Assembly (NCBI GenBank): GCA_016777745.1
Contig: JADHQX010000003.1
Coordinates: 1-27,820, forward strand
Reading direction: 5' to 3'
DNA: 27,820 nt
Source of the DNA: Candidatus Pelagibacterales bacterium
GTDB taxonomy: Bacteria; Pseudomonadota; Alphaproteobacteria; Pelagibacterales; AG-422-B15
Part shown: positions 1 through 9,558 of the stretch, piece by piece
Layout of the letters: each line of letters opens with the position of its first letter
Position numbering within the stretch: position 1 is the first letter of the stretch
Program-made: the position numbers and the translations under genes
The notes under the pieces: model-generated
Databases searched by the model: none
What the model saw: only the letters and a program-made list of their open reading frames with translations
Told to the model about the DNA's origin: nothing

Positions 1-1004
1 GGTGTGTATCTGTAAAGCTTATTAAGAATTACATTAGCTATAACACCTTTTTTTAGCTCAACTACAACTCTTACGCCGTCTCTGTCAGATTCATCTCTAA
101 GATCACTAATACCTTCGATCTTTTTATCCCTTACAAGCTCAGCAATTCTTTGTATTAAAATTGATTTATTTACTTGATATGGAATTTCAGAAAAAATAAT
201 TGCATCTCTATCGGGCTTATATTCTTCAATGGTGCTTTTTGCTTGAACTATAATTGAGCCTCTTCCAGTTTTTTGTGAAACTTTAATTGTATTGGTGCCG
301 ACTATTGTTCCACCGGTAGGAAAATCTGGTCCTTTAATGTGACTATATATTTCGTCATCACCAATTTCTTCGTTTTTTATATAAGCAATAGTTGCATCTA
401 TTACCTCACCCAAATTATGTGGTAAAATATTTGTAGCCATTCCAACGGCAATTCCACCTGCTCCATTTACTAATAGATTAGGATACTTAGATGGTAAGAC
501 AGATGGCTCATGTTCAGACTCATCATAGTTCGGTCTAAAATCAACTGTTTCTTTATCAATATCGTCCAAAAGATACTTGGCAATTTTATGCATCCGCACT
601 TCTGTATATCTCATGGCTGCGGCTCTATCTCCATCCATGGAACCAAAGTTACCTTGACCGTCAATTAATGGTAGGCGCATAGAAAAATCTTGAGCAAGCC
701 TAACTAAGGCATCATACACAGACTGATCGCCATGAGGATGGTATTTACCAATCACATCACCGACAACTCTGGCACTTTTTCTGTATTGCTTGTTCCACTC
801 ATAGCCAGCTTCATACATTGCATAGAGGATTCTACGATGGACTGGCTTAAGACCATCTCTTACGTCAGGTAATGCTCTACTCACAATTACGCTCATTGCG
901 TAATCCAGGTAGGAATTTTGCATCTCAGTATCTATAGAGGTCGGTATAATAGACTTATCTACATTAGGCACATTGCTAGCAATATCGTCACTTGAATCAG
1001 TCAA
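1..1004 (-). CDS. gyrA: DNA gyrase subunit A, N-terminal part (runs off the window)
   Basis: This is the catalytic breakage-reunion subunit of DNA gyrase, which introduces negative supercoils. About 334 residues are present and the C-terminal part lies beyond position 1. The family signature [19 protein letters not shown] (about residues 42-60) and the active-site tyrosine in RAAAMRYTE (Tyr133, equivalent to E. coli Tyr122) are clear. No ATG fits the N-terminus. A TTG at 1004-1002 with AAAGG eight bases upstream is the best start and gives [11 protein letters not shown]. The next in-frame ATG, in [12 protein letters not shown], would remove the usual N-terminal extension. In the quinolone-determining region the sequence is [10 protein letters not shown], so the residue equivalent to E. 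coli Ser83 is Gln94. ssb lies upstream on the same strand, separated by 124 bases with a terminator-like hairpin. Confidence 0.95.
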   Translation of the reverse strand, partial: MTDSSDDIASNVPNVDKSIIPTSIDTEMQNSYLDYAMSVIVSRALPDVRDGLKPVHRRILYAMYEAGYEWNKQYRKSARVVGDVIGKYHPHGDQSVYDALVRLAQDFSMRLPLIDGQGNFGSMDGDRAAAMRYTEVRMHKIAKYLLDDIDKETVDFRPNYDESEHEPSVLPSKYPNLLVNGAGGIAVGMATNILPHNLGEVIDATIAYIKNEEIGDDEIYSHIKGPDFPTGGTIVGTNTIKVSQKTGRGSIIVQAKSTIEEYKPDRDAIIFSEIPYQVNKSILIQRIAELVRDKKIEGISDLRDESDRDGVRVVVELKKGVIANVILNKLYRYT

Positions 1005-1025
1005 AAATAAAACCTTTAAGAAGTA

Positions 1026-1058
1026 TTAAAAACCCTGAAGAATCAACAAATTTAGGGT
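1026..1058 (-). terminator. Possible weak intrinsic terminator after ssb
   Basis: Read on the minus strand, ACCCT (1058-1054) can pair with AGGGT (1036-1032). AA/TT pairs follow after one mismatch, and a run of five T residues follows the stem directly. It sits between ssb and gyrA, so it could end ssb transcription before gyrA. The stem is short and the loop is about 12 bases or more, so this is only a candidate. A separate gyrA promoter would then have to lie in the remaining bases, and I could not place one convincingly. Confidence 0.35.
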
Positions 1059-1128
1059 AAAAAAATTAGTATTCATTATCTCTAATTATAGCAGAAAAAG
1101 AATAAATTATCGATGAAAAATATATGAT

Positions 1129-1587
1129 TTAAAATGGTATTTCGTCATCAATATCAACATCATCTCCACCGGGAAATGGGTCAGAATTTGAAATTGAACT
1201 ATCTTGAGAAGGTGCTATTTGCTCAGTTGAGTTACCTCTGCCACCTATCATAGTTAACGTGCCATTGTAGTTTTGTAAGATTACTTGGGTTGTGTATTTT
1301 TCAACTCCATTAGCGTCGGTATATTTTTGTGTTTGTAGCTGACCTTCAATAAATAATTGTTGGCCTTTCTTAACGTAATTCTCAACAACACCTGATAAGC
1401 CCTCGTTAAATATAACTATTCTATGCCATTCAGTTTTATCTCTTTTTTCCCCAGTAGCCTTATCTTTCCAAGAATCAGTTGTAGCTAAGCTTAGTGTAGC
1501 TATTTTTTTGCCATCTTGAGTTTGTCTAATGATTGGATCAGCTCCAACATTGCCAATTAACATTACTTTATTTAAACTTCCAGCCAT
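1129..1587 (-). CDS. ssb: Single-stranded DNA-binding protein
   Basis: A 152-aa SSB that coats single-stranded DNA in replication, recombination and repair and recruits partner enzymes. The N-terminus (SLNKVMLIGNVGADP) begins the OB-fold, which covers about residues 1-110 and includes the typical KTEWHRIVIF and KKGQQLFIEGQLQT segments. A short flexible linker rich in Ser, Asn and Gln follows. The extreme C-terminus is the acidic partner-binding tip (DVDIDDEIPF), so the protein is complete. The linker is shorter than in E. coli SSB (178 aa), as expected in a compact genome. It is divergent from uvrA across a 106-base spacer, an arrangement common in Proteobacteria where both genes are linked to DNA repair. 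Confidence 0.97.
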   Translation of the reverse strand: MAGSLNKVMLIGNVGADPIIRQTQDGKKIATLSLATTDSWKDKATGEKRDKTEWHRIVIFNEGLSGVVENYVKKGQQLFIEGQLQTQKYTDANGVEKYTTQVILQNYNGTLTMIGGRGNSTEQIAPSQDSSISNSDPFPGGDDVDIDDEIPF

Positions 1588-1662
1588 TTCTAAATCTAAC
1601 TATTTAATAACAATGTGTATACAAAAAAAGGAAATTAATTTATTCACAGCTTGATCTTTAAG

Positions 1663-1675
1663 TTCAACAATTGAA
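1663..1675. promoter_or_regulatory. Inverted repeat in the ssb-uvrA divergent spacer
   Basis: TTCAA-CAA-TTGAA is a perfect five-base inverted repeat about 20 bases before the uvrA ATG. Its left edge reads GTTC, the half-site of the alphaproteobacterial LexA box (GTTC-N7-GTTC). The second direct GTTC is absent, so it is not a standard SOS box. It could be an operator for uvrA or chance in AT-rich DNA. Confidence 0.2.
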
Positions 1676-1693
1676 GACTATTTAAATAAAAAA

Positions 1694-4543
1694 ATGCATA
1701 AATATATTTCTGTACAGGGCGCTCGTGAACATAACCTTAAGAATGTTAATGTTAAAATTCCGAGAGAAAAAATTACAATAATAACTGGATTATCAGGGTC
1801 AGGTAAATCTTCTTTAGCATTTGATACCATTTATGCAGAAGGTCAGAGGCGCTATGTCGAAAGCTTATCTGCTTACGCCAGACAATTCTTAGAGATGATG
1901 CAAAAACCTGATGTTGACTTAATTGAAGGTCTAAGTCCTGCAATAGCCATAGAACAAAAAACAACTTCAAAAAACCCTAGATCAACTGTAGGTACCGTTA
2001 CTGAAATTTATGATTACTTACGACTTTTGTATGCAAGGATTGGTGTGCCCTACTCTCCAACCACCGGCCTACCCATTACAAGTCAAACAGTAAGTCAAAT
2101 GGTTGATAGAATTAAAGAAAAGCCTGTCGGCACTAAGTTCATAATTCTAGCTCCAATAGTAAGAGGTCGAAAAGGAGAATATAAAAAAGAATTAGCCGAA
2201 CTACAAAGAAAAGGTTTTCAAAGAGTTAAAATTGATGGGACACAGTATGATTTTGATGAGTTGCCTGTTCTAGACAAAAAGAAAAAACATGAAATTGATA
2301 TTGTTGTTGATCGAATAGTTTTGAATAAGGAACTTGGTAACAGACTTGCAGATAGTTTAGAAACTGCTTTAAATCTATCTGATGGTCTCGCAGCTATTGA
2401 AGATCATTCCGTGAATGAAAAATTACCTAGTCGTGAAATATTTTCTTCAAAATTTGCCTGCCCTGTGTCAGGTTTTACAATAGATGAAATCGAACCAAGG
2501 TTATTTTCATTTAACAATCCCTATGGGGCTTGTCCTGAGTGTGATGGAATTGGTACTGACTTATCAGTAGATCCAGATTTAGTGATTCCAAATAGATTGT
2601 TAACAATTAATGGTGGTGCTATAGCACCTTGGTCTTTAACCAACTCTCCATATTTCAGACAGATATGCGAGAGCCTGGCCAAGCATTATAAATTTTCCCT
2701 TGATACACCCTGGACTAAATTACCAAAAAAAATTCAAAATACTATTCTCTTTGGTTCTGATGGTGAGGAAATCAAATTTATTTATGATGATGGGTATAGA
2801 GTACAAACATCTAAGAAAAGTTTTGAAGGAGTTGTAAGAAACTTAGAGCGTAGATATATAGAAACTGAAAGTGATTGGATGCGTGGGAATATTGAACGCT
2901 ATCAATCAGAAGTAAAGTGTCCAGAATGTAAAGGTAATAGACTTAAAGAAGAGGCTTTAGCTGTTAAAATTGACAATCAACATATTGGCGATGTGTGTAA
3001 AAAATCAATTAAGCAACTTGTGGTTTGGTTTAAAACACTTGATAAAAAGTTAACTAAAAAAGAAAGTACTATTGCTTATCGTGTCTTAAAAGAACTAACA
3101 GAAAGAATAAATTTCTTAAATAATGTAGGTCTTGAATATCTTACCCTGTCAAGAAATTCGGGAACTCTTTCGGGAGGAGAATCTCAAAGAATTCGACTAG
3201 CATCTCAAATAGGATCTGGATTAACAGGTGTTCTTTATGTTCTAGATGAGCCTTCAATTGGACTCCACCAGAGAGATAATGCAAGATTGCTAGCAACACT
3301 TAAAAGATTGAAAGATCTTGGTAACACTGTGATTGTTGTTGAGCATGATGAAGAAGCTATGATGAATGCGGACTATCTAATTGACCTTGGTCCTGCCGCA
3401 GGTTTAGAGGGTGGTCATGTAGTAGCTACCGGAACACCTTTAGAGGTTAAAAGGAATAAAAAAAGTCTTACGGGCCAATACTTATCAAGAAAACAAAGTA
3501 TTGCTACTCCTAAGACAAGAAGAAGTGCATTGGATAACAAATACCTTAAGATTATCGAAGCTTCAGGCAATAATTTAAAAAATGTTTCGACTGAAATACC
3601 ATTGGGAACATTAACTTGTGTAACTGGAGTTTCAGGAAGTGGCAAATCAACGCTTACAATCAATACTCTATATAAAGCTGTTGCAAGAGAATTGAATGGC
3701 TCAAAATACAATCCAGCACAATATAAGGAAATAGTTGGTCTCAAGCACCTTGATAAAGTTATCGATATAGATCAGTCTCCTATTGGAAGAACTCCACGTT
3801 CAAACCCTGCAACTTATACAGGGGCATTTACTTTTATAAGAGATTGGTTTTCAAGCTTACCTGAATCAAAGTCCAGAGGTTATAAACCAGGAAGATTTTC
3901 ATTTAACGTCAAGGGTGGTCGGTGTGAAGCATGTGAAGGTGATGGCGTTATAAAGATTGAAATGCACTTCCTTCCTGATGTTTATGTAACTTGTGATGAA
4001 TGCAAAGGTAAGCGCTACAATAGAGAAACTTTAGAAATAAAATTTAAAGATAAAAATATTTCTGATATTCTTGATATGACAGTTGATGAAGGCTGTTTGT
4101 TCTTTGATGCAATTCCTTTATTAAAAAGTAAACTGATAACATTAAAAAATGTAGGACTTGGGTATATAAAAATTGGACAGCAAGCTACAACATTATCAGG
4201 TGGTGAAGCTCAAAGAATAAAGCTTTCAAAAGAATTATCAAAAAGAGCTACGGGTAAAACTTTATATATTTTGGATGAGCCTACTACTGGACTTCATGTC
4301 CATGATATTAAAAAATTACTTGAGGTTCTCCAAACTCTAGTTTCACAGGGAAATACCGTGGTGGTCATCGAACATAACTTAGATGTAATAAAAACTGCTG
4401 ATTGGGTAATAGATTTAGGTCCTGAGGGTGGCGATGGTGGTGGTGAGATTGTTGCCGTTGGTACACCAGAAAAAATTTCAAAAGTAAAAAAGAGCTATAC
4501 AGGCCAATATCTCAAGGCGCTACTCAATGAAAAAAATAATTAA
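1694..4543 (+). CDS. uvrA: Excinuclease ABC subunit A (UvrA)
   Basis: The 949-aa damage-recognition ATPase of nucleotide excision repair. It acts as a dimer, finds distorted DNA and loads UvrB. Two ABC modules are visible: Walker A GLSGSGKS at residues 32-39 with signature [12 protein letters not shown] near 493, and Walker A GVSGSGKS near 645 with signature [12 protein letters not shown] near 834. The C-terminal zinc module is intact, with paired cysteines in CEAC and CDEC around residues 741-770. The first zinc module reads CPVS...CPEC (about 255-283), so one of its four cysteines is serine. I recall the same change in other alphaproteobacterial UvrA proteins. Length matches the family (about 940 aa). 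The stop codon abuts the stop of secF on the opposite strand with no bases between. Confidence 0.98.
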   Translation: MHKYISVQGAREHNLKNVNVKIPREKITIITGLSGSGKSSLAFDTIYAEGQRRYVESLSAYARQFLEMMQKPDVDLIEGLSPAIAIEQKTTSKNPRSTVGTVTEIYDYLRLLYARIGVPYSPTTGLPITSQTVSQMVDRIKEKPVGTKFIILAPIVRGRKGEYKKELAELQRKGFQRVKIDGTQYDFDELPVLDKKKKHEIDIVVDRIVLNKELGNRLADSLETALNLSDGLAAIEDHSVNEKLPSREIFSSKFACPVSGFTIDEIEPRLFSFNNPYGACPECDGIGTDLSVDPDLVIPNRLLTINGGAIAPWSLTNSPYFRQICESLAKHYKFSLDTPWTKLPKKIQNTILFGSDGEEIKFIYDDGYRVQTSKKSFEGVVRNLERRYIETESDWMRGNIERYQSEVKCPECKGNRLKEEALAVKIDNQHIGDVCKKSIKQLVVWFKTLDKKLTKKESTIAYRVLKELTERINFLNNVGLEYLTLSRNSGTLSGGESQRIRLASQIGSGLTGVLYVLDEPSIGLHQRDNARLLATLKRLKDLGNTVIVVEHDEEAMMNADYLIDLGPAAGLEGGHVVATGTPLEVKRNKKSLTGQYLSRKQSIATPKTRRSALDNKYLKIIEASGNNLKNVSTEIPLGTLTCVTGVSGSGKSTLTINTLYKAVARELNGSKYNPAQYKEIVGLKHLDKVIDIDQSPIGRTPRSNPATYTGAFTFIRDWFSSLPESKSRGYKPGRFSFNVKGGRCEACEGDGVIKIEMHFLPDVYVTCDECKGKRYNRETLEIKFKDKNISDILDMTVDEGCLFFDAIPLLKSKLITLKNVGLGYIKIGQQATTLSGGEAQRIKLSKELSKRATGKTLYILDEPTTGLHVHDIKKLLEVLQTLVSQGNTVVVIEHNLDVIKTADWVIDLGPEGGDGGGEIVAVGTPEKISKVKKSYTGQYLKALLNEKNN

Positions 4544-4549
4544 TTATTT
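4534..4549. repeat. 16-bp palindrome spanning the uvrA/secF convergent stop codons
   Basis: AAATAATTAATTATTT is a perfect palindrome containing the TAA of uvrA and the TAA of secF. Just outside it, CTCA (4523-4526) and TGAG (4551-4554) are also complementary. There is no GC-rich stem and no intergenic DNA. Any terminator action here would be weak and bidirectional, and the two transcripts probably overlap. Confidence 0.45.
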
Positions 4550-5482
4550 CTGAGTTGATTCAACCGCGCCTGAAGTAGACCAATCTCTTTTAACTTCCAG
4601 ATAATTTAAAAGAGGCGCTGCAATAAAAATTGAAGAATAAGTACCCACTAACACTCCCCAAATCATTGCAAAAGTGAAACCTTTAATTACAGACCCACCA
4701 AATATATAAAGAGATAACAAGGCAAGAAGCGTTGTAACAGAAGTCATTATAGTTCTAGATAAAGTTTCATTGATAGAAATATTTAATAGATCAAGGATAT
4801 CTTTTTTTCGATGTTTTCTTAAATTTTCTCTAACTCGATCATACACAACAACGGTGTCATTCATTGAATATCCTACTATTGTTAACAATGCAGCTATAAT
4901 TGATAAGTTAAATTCCAATTGTAAGATTGAAAATATACCAAGTGTTAATAGTATATCGTGAATTAGTGCAATTACTGCACCAAGAGAAAATTGCCACTCA
5001 AATCTAAACCAAATATAAATAAGCATCGCAAAAACTGCAACTACGATTGCAGTTACACCGGCTTTAATCAATTCAGAGCTGACTTTTGGTCCAACAACTT
5101 CTGTTCGTCTAAAATTAACATCCGAATTTAGAGAAGAGTTAAGTTCAGTTTTTACTATATTAACAACATTTTGTTGAGATTTCTCACCACCTGTTTGCTG
5201 CTCTACTCTAATTAAAACATTTTTTGGAGAACCAAATTCTTGAACTTGAACATCACCTAAATTTAGACTGTTTAATGAATTTCTAATATTTCCCAAATCT
5301 TCGGCTTCAGCAGTTTCTATTTCAATTAATGTTCCACCCCTAAAATCAATTCCAAAATTTAAACCATTAAGGGAATATACTAAAACTGAGCTAATAATTA
5401 AAGCGGCTGATAAAATAAAAGCTGGCTTTCTAAAAGAGAGAAACTTAATCTTAGTATTTATCGCAAATGAAAAAATATTCAT
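4544..5482 (-). CDS. secF: Protein translocase subunit SecF
   Basis: A 312-aa inner-membrane RND-family protein that works with SecD and YajC to pull preproteins through SecYEG using the proton gradient. It has an N-terminal membrane segment (about residues 20-38), the conserved GIDFRGGT box (44-51) opening the periplasmic domain, and five further membrane segments. The characteristic GYSMNDTVVVYDRVREN motif falls near residues 201-217. Length is typical. The start codon lies 3 bases after the secD stop, so the two are co-transcribed and probably translationally coupled. Its stop abuts that of the convergent uvrA. Confidence 0.97.
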   Translation of the reverse strand: MNIFSFAINTKIKFLSFRKPAFILSAALIISSVLVYSLNGLNFGIDFRGGTLIEIETAEAEDLGNIRNSLNSLNLGDVQVQEFGSPKNVLIRVEQQTGGEKSQQNVVNIVKTELNSSLNSDVNFRRTEVVGPKVSSELIKAGVTAIVVAVFAMLIYIWFRFEWQFSLGAVIALIHDILLTLGIFSILQLEFNLSIIAALLTIVGYSMNDTVVVYDRVRENLRKHRKKDILDLLNISINETLSRTIMTSVTTLLALLSLYIFGGSVIKGFTFAMIWGVLVGTYSSIFIAAPLLNYLEVKRDWSTSGAVESTQK

Positions 5483-5485
5483 GAC

Positions 5486-7090
5486 CTATAAACTCAATTC
5501 TTTGGGTTTTAATTTACTTATGTATATAGATACCATTAATCTTGTTACTGTGAACGCTGTAAATACTGAAGTAAAAATACCAATAGCCAATGTTACTGAA
5601 AAACCTTTTACTGGTCCTGATCCCATAAAAAACAATATACTTGCTGCAATTAAAGTTGTGATATTCGCATCTAAAATTGTAGATAAAGCTCGTTTATAGC
5701 CACTATCTACAGAATTAATTACAGAACTGCCATTTCTTAATTCTTCTTTAATCCTCTCAAAGATTAAAACATTCGCATCAACTGCCATCCCAATGGTTAA
5801 AATAATACCAGCTATGCCTGGCAAGGTTAGTGTAGCTTGCAATAATGATAAAATACCAAGAACCATTATTAAGTTAAGAATTAGAGCTATATCAGCAAAA
5901 AAACCAAAAGATCTATATACCAATACCATAAAAATTATTACTGCAACAAAACCAATTAATGCAGCAATTTTTCCTGCTAATATTGAGTCAGCACCAAGAT
6001 CTGGGCCTACTGAACGTTCTTCTAAAATTATAAGCGGCGCTGGTAACGCCCCAGCTCTTAAAAGTACCGCTAAATCAGCAGCTTCTTCAGCAGAAAACCC
6101 ACCTGAAATTTGACCTGAACCACCAAGAATTGCATCTCTGATAACAGGAGCACTGACTACCTTATTATCTAAAATAATAGCAAATGGTTTACCTATATTA
6201 GATTTTGTTACATTGCCAAATTTCTTTGCTCCAATTCGATCAAATCTAAAATTCACAATAGGTTCGTTCGTTTGGGGATCAAAACCAGGCTGCGCATCAA
6301 CTAGATTTTCCCCACCAACCATTACTTTTTTCTTTACTATGTATTTAAAATCAAAATTTGAATCAGATGGTAATACCTCTGATCCAACAGGAATTTTAGT
6401 TGGATTGTTAGGATCATAGGTCGCTTTTTGATCCACAAGTTTAAAAGTAAGTTTGGCTGTTTGACCTAAAAGAGATTTAATTCTTTCTGGGTCATCGAGA
6501 CCAGGTAATTGGATAAGAATTCTGCTCGTGCCTTGTTTTTGTATAGTTGGTTCTCTTGTTCCCAATTCATCAATTCTTCTTCTAACAATTTCAATAGATT
6601 GATTAACTGCACTAATAGAAATTTGCTTGAGGTAATCTTCTGTTAATGAAATATTAATTAAATTATTATTGGATTCTATTTCTAAATTTGATTTAGTCTG
6701 CGAGCTCACAGCATTTTGTGAAGAGCTTTGAGATAATTCTTTAATATCTTTAATAAGATTATTTGCTAAACTTGCATCATTCAATTTAAAATTAATACGA
6801 TCATTTATTATCTTAAGATTATTATACTTAACGCCATCTTTTTTTAACATTCTTCTTAAATCAAAAGTTAAATCTTCAATTTTTTCTTTTTTAATACTAG
6901 CGGTATCAACTTCTAATAAGAGATGTGATCCACCTTGAAGATCAAGTCCTAAATTTACTTTTTGAGATGGAATAAAAGATGGAAAGTTAGAAATTTTCTG
7001 CTCACTAAAAAGATTGGGTAAAGCAAAAAGAATTGCCATAAACGATATAGCAATTATGGAAATAATTTTTGACCTAGAAAAGTGTAGCAT
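5486..7090 (-). CDS. secD: Protein translocase subunit SecD
   Basis: A 534-aa partner of SecF in the proton-driven accessory complex of the Sec translocon. An N-terminal membrane helix (about residues 8-28) precedes the LGLDLQGGSHLLLEVD box (47-62) and a periplasmic P1 domain containing IVRRRIDELGTREPTIQKQG. The C-terminal half has five hydrophobic segments, and the transmembrane signature GMAVDANVLIFERIKEE lies near residues 434-450. The P1 head (about residues 63-150) is rich in Asn, Ser and Lys and looks divergent. Order on the minus strand is yajC, secD, secF with gaps of 15 and 3 bases, the classical operon. Confidence 0.97.
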   Translation of the reverse strand: MLHFSRSKIISIIAISFMAILFALPNLFSEQKISNFPSFIPSQKVNLGLDLQGGSHLLLEVDTASIKKEKIEDLTFDLRRMLKKDGVKYNNLKIINDRINFKLNDASLANNLIKDIKELSQSSSQNAVSSQTKSNLEIESNNNLINISLTEDYLKQISISAVNQSIEIVRRRIDELGTREPTIQKQGTSRILIQLPGLDDPERIKSLLGQTAKLTFKLVDQKATYDPNNPTKIPVGSEVLPSDSNFDFKYIVKKKVMVGGENLVDAQPGFDPQTNEPIVNFRFDRIGAKKFGNVTKSNIGKPFAIILDNKVVSAPVIRDAILGGSGQISGGFSAEEAADLAVLLRAGALPAPLIILEERSVGPDLGADSILAGKIAALIGFVAVIIFMVLVYRSFGFFADIALILNLIMVLGILSLLQATLTLPGIAGIILTIGMAVDANVLIFERIKEELRNGSSVINSVDSGYKRALSTILDANITTLIAASILFFMGSGPVKGFSVTLAIGIFTSVFTAFTVTRLMVSIYISKLKPKELSL

Positions 7091-7105
7091 TTTTTTTAAT
7101 TATTA

Positions 7106-7378
7106 TTATGCCTTGGACCTTACAACATCTGAAACAGTTGATTTTAGAACTACAACATTTACATTTGGAGATATTTCTAATTCTACATCAGTTTCATTAA
7201 CTACTTTGACAACTTTCGCTCTCAAGCCACCAGCTGTAATAACTTTATCGCCTCTTTGCATAGCACTTACCATATCACGATGCTCTTTAGCTCTTCTTTG
7301 CTGAGGTCTAATAAGTAAAAAGTAAAAAACTGCAAAAATTAAAATTAGCGGTATAAACTGTACTATAAAAGTTTCCAT
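7106..7378 (-). CDS. yajC: Sec translocon accessory protein YajC
   Basis: A 90-aa single-pass membrane protein of the SecDF-YajC complex. One hydrophobic helix (about residues 7-23, FIPLILIFAVFYFLLIR) is followed by the family signature RPQQRRAKEH and MVSAMQRGDKVITAGGL, then a small cytoplasmic domain rich in Val, as usual. The ATG is preceded by a good ribosome-binding site (AGGAGA at 7391-7386, seven bases before the start). It is the first gene of the yajC-secD-secF unit. Confidence 0.95.
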   Translation of the reverse strand: METFIVQFIPLILIFAVFYFLLIRPQQRRAKEHRDMVSAMQRGDKVITAGGLRAKVVKVVNETDVELEISPNVNVVVLKSTVSDVVRSKA

Positions 7379-7407
7379 TAATGTGTCTCCTGATTAATTG
7401 TTATGGC

Positions 7408-7436
7408 AATATACATAGTTAGATGTGGTTTATAAA
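7408..7436 (-). promoter_or_regulatory. Candidate promoter for yajC-secD-secF
   Basis: On the minus strand TTTATA (7436-7431) and TATATT (7413-7408) are separated by 17 bases, 29 bases before the yajC start codon and its strong Shine-Dalgarno. The -35 match is weak, and AT-rich DNA gives such pairs by chance. The 79-base gap after surE is nevertheless the longest on this strand between tatA and secF, which fits an operon start here. Confidence 0.3.
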
Positions 7437-7457
7437 CTAAAAAATCACTTAACTTTA

Positions 7458-8273
7458 CTATGTTTTTAGGCTGTTTCTTAATGTTTCGATTGAATCAACG
7501 TGTGTTAAATCTAAGTGTAATGGAGTAATTGATATATTGTTGCTCGTTATAGCAACTACATCAGTCATGACACCTTCTATATGCTTGTTAAGGATGTTGT
7601 ACTTAGGTTTAGCACTCTCACCTAGGCGTCTTTGAAGTCCAATACGAAATAGGTTTTTTTCTTTTTCCCATACAATTAAATCATCTGTTTCTCTATTTCC
7701 TTGTGATGTAATTTCAATACCAGCCACCTCATCAACTTTGCATTGAGGAAAATTGATGTTCAACAAAGTGTTAAAATCCCATTCACTTAAAGCAATTTTA
7801 TCTAAGACATTGCATAAAAATGCCTTGGTTACATCCCATGATATCTGATCTTTTTTTCCAAGATCATAATTTTGGCTAAATGCAATAGAAGGAACTCTTC
7901 GAATTACGCCCTCCATTGCAGCTGCAATGGTGCCTGAATATGTAACATCTTCAGCTACGTTAACTCCACTGTTAACACCTGATAATAATATATTTGGCCT
8001 TTTATCTTTAAGGACCTTATCAAGTGCAATAACCACACAGTCACTTGGCGATCCATTTACTGAATAAAATTTCTCACCATGTTTCTTTAAAGTCAAATCA
8101 TTGATAAAAGTTAGTGCATGCGAGGCACCACTTTTTTCGAATTCAGGAGCAACTATCCAAACATCATCAGTATATGTTTTTGCTAAATCAAAAAGAATTT
8201 TTATACCGTCAGCATCATAACCATCATCGTTGGTTATAAGTATCCTTGAGTCTTTTAAGTCAATTGGAAACAT
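7458..8273 (-). CDS. surE: 5'/3'-nucleotidase SurE (survival protein)
   Basis: A 271-aa metal-dependent phosphatase that removes phosphate from nucleoside monophosphates and is linked to stationary-phase survival. The metal-binding N-terminal motif ILITNDDGYDADG (about residues 11-23), the SGASHALT segment, NGSPSDCV (about 74-81) and LLSGVNSGVN (about 96-105) are all present. Length is slightly above the usual 250-260 because of a short N-terminal extension (MFPIDLKDS). It starts 8 bases after the serS stop, the usual alphaproteobacterial serS-surE pairing. In many relatives a pcm gene follows, but here yajC is next. Confidence 0.95.
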   Translation of the reverse strand: MFPIDLKDSRILITNDDGYDADGIKILFDLAKTYTDDVWIVAPEFEKSGASHALTFINDLTLKKHGEKFYSVNGSPSDCVVIALDKVLKDKRPNILLSGVNSGVNVAEDVTYSGTIAAAMEGVIRRVPSIAFSQNYDLGKKDQISWDVTKAFLCNVLDKIALSEWDFNTLLNINFPQCKVDEVAGIEITSQGNRETDDLIVWEKEKNLFRIGLQRRLGESAKPKYNILNKHIEGVMTDVVAITSNNISITPLHLDLTHVDSIETLRNSLKT

Positions 8274-8281
8274 AATATTGA

Positions 8282-9544
8282 TTAGAGGTTTTTTAAATTA
8301 TTCATGTATGGCTGTAATACATCAGGAATTGAAATAGAGCCATCAGAATTTTGATAGTTTTCCATGATCGCTATCAAAGTTCTTCCAATAGCAAGTCCAG
8401 ATCCATTTAACGTATGAATAAATTTAGTTGAATTATCATCCTTGTATCTAGAGTTCATTCTTCTCGATTGAAAATCACCACAATTTGAACAGCTTGAAAT
8501 TTCTCGGTATGCTTTTTGACCAGGCAGCCAAACTTCAATATCGTATGTTTTATTGGCAGAAAAACCCATATCTTGAGAAGCAAGCAACATAACTCGGTAG
8601 CTCAGCCCTAACCTTTTTAGGACTTCTTCTGCGCAAGATAGCATTCTTTCATGTTCATTTTTTGATGATTTTTCATCTGTTAAACTGACTAACTCGACTT
8701 TATAAAACTGATGCTGTCTCATTATACCTCTAGTATCTCTTCCGGCCGCACCGGCCTCAGATCTAAAGCAAGGTGTATGCGACACAAATCTTAAGGGTAA
8801 ATCTGCGCTATTTAAAATTGTGTCTCTTGTCATATTGGTTAATGGAACTTCCGCTGTAGGTATAAGATAGTAGTCATTAATGGTTTTAAATAAATCTTCT
8901 TCAAATTTTGGTAATTGACCAGTTCCATACAAGGCATCATTCTTAACCAAGATTGGAACATTTACTTCTTGATAGTCAAATTCAATTGTATGTAGATCCA
9001 ACATAAAATTTGCAATAGATCTTTCGAGGCGTGCAAGATTACCCTGTTGAATTACAAATCTTGCTCCAGAAATTTTTGCAGCAGTTTCAAAATCCATTAA
9101 CCCAAGATTTTCCCCCAAATCAAAATGTTCTTTTGCTTCAAAACCTAAATCAATTTTTTCACCAATAACTTTAATTTCTTGATTGGCTTCTTCTCCGCCT
9201 GTTGGAACCTCATCAGCAGCTAAATTTGGTATTATAGAAAGTTTATTTTTAAGTATTTCCGCTATATCTTTTTGCTTAACTTCCAATTCATGCATTGTAG
9301 CTTTTATAGAGCTTACTTCTTCTTTTAATTTATTAGCGTCTTCCACTTTCCCTGAAGATGCATATTCACCAATAAGTTTTGATTTAGAATTTCGCTCCTC
9401 TTGTAAAGCTTGAGCTTCAGCAATAGCCTTTCTATTATCTTCATCTATCGTAATCAATTCAGCTGAACATGGGGCGAAATTTCTTTTGACTAGGCTAGAA
9501 TCAAATTCTTTAGGGTTTTCTCTAATCTTTTTAATATCAAACAT
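8282..9544 (-). CDS. serS: Seryl-tRNA synthetase
   Basis: A 420-aa class II aminoacyl-tRNA synthetase charging tRNA-Ser (and tRNA-Sec if present). The N-terminal coiled-coil arm spans roughly residues 25-110 (MFDIKKIRENPKEFDSSL start, Lys/Glu-rich). Class II motif 2 is seen in FRSEAGAAGRDTRGIMRQHQF, and motif 3 in GSGLAIGRTLIAIMENYQ near the C-terminus. The serine-site region ISSCSNCGDFQSRRMNSRY is intact. The ribosome-binding site is weak. It lies 14 bases downstream of tatC on the same strand, so it probably shares the tat transcript. Confidence 0.97.
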   Translation of the reverse strand: MFDIKKIRENPKEFDSSLVKRNFAPCSAELITIDEDNRKAIAEAQALQEERNSKSKLIGEYASSGKVEDANKLKEEVSSIKATMHELEVKQKDIAEILKNKLSIIPNLAADEVPTGGEEANQEIKVIGEKIDLGFEAKEHFDLGENLGLMDFETAAKISGARFVIQQGNLARLERSIANFMLDLHTIEFDYQEVNVPILVKNDALYGTGQLPKFEEDLFKTINDYYLIPTAEVPLTNMTRDTILNSADLPLRFVSHTPCFRSEAGAAGRDTRGIMRQHQFYKVELVSLTDEKSSKNEHERMLSCAEEVLKRLGLSYRVMLLASQDMGFSANKTYDIEVWLPGQKAYREISSCSNCGDFQSRRMNSRYKDDNSTKFIHTLNGSGLAIGRTLIAIMENYQNSDGSISIPDVLQPYMNNLKNL

Positions 9545-9558
9545 TATCAGTTCTTATA

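Noticed and set aside
1661..1680. LexA/SOS box upstream of uvrA
   Set aside because: Only one GTTC half-site is present; the second at the required spacing is missing. Listed only as an inverted repeat.
3415..3744. Open frame on the strand opposite uvrA (109 codons)
   Set aside because: It lies wholly within the conserved second ABC module of uvrA and its translation has no recognisable features. It is a shadow frame.
5793..6113. 106-codon open frame opposite secD
   Set aside because: Low-complexity translation fully inside the conserved secD membrane domain, with no homology or ribosome-binding site.
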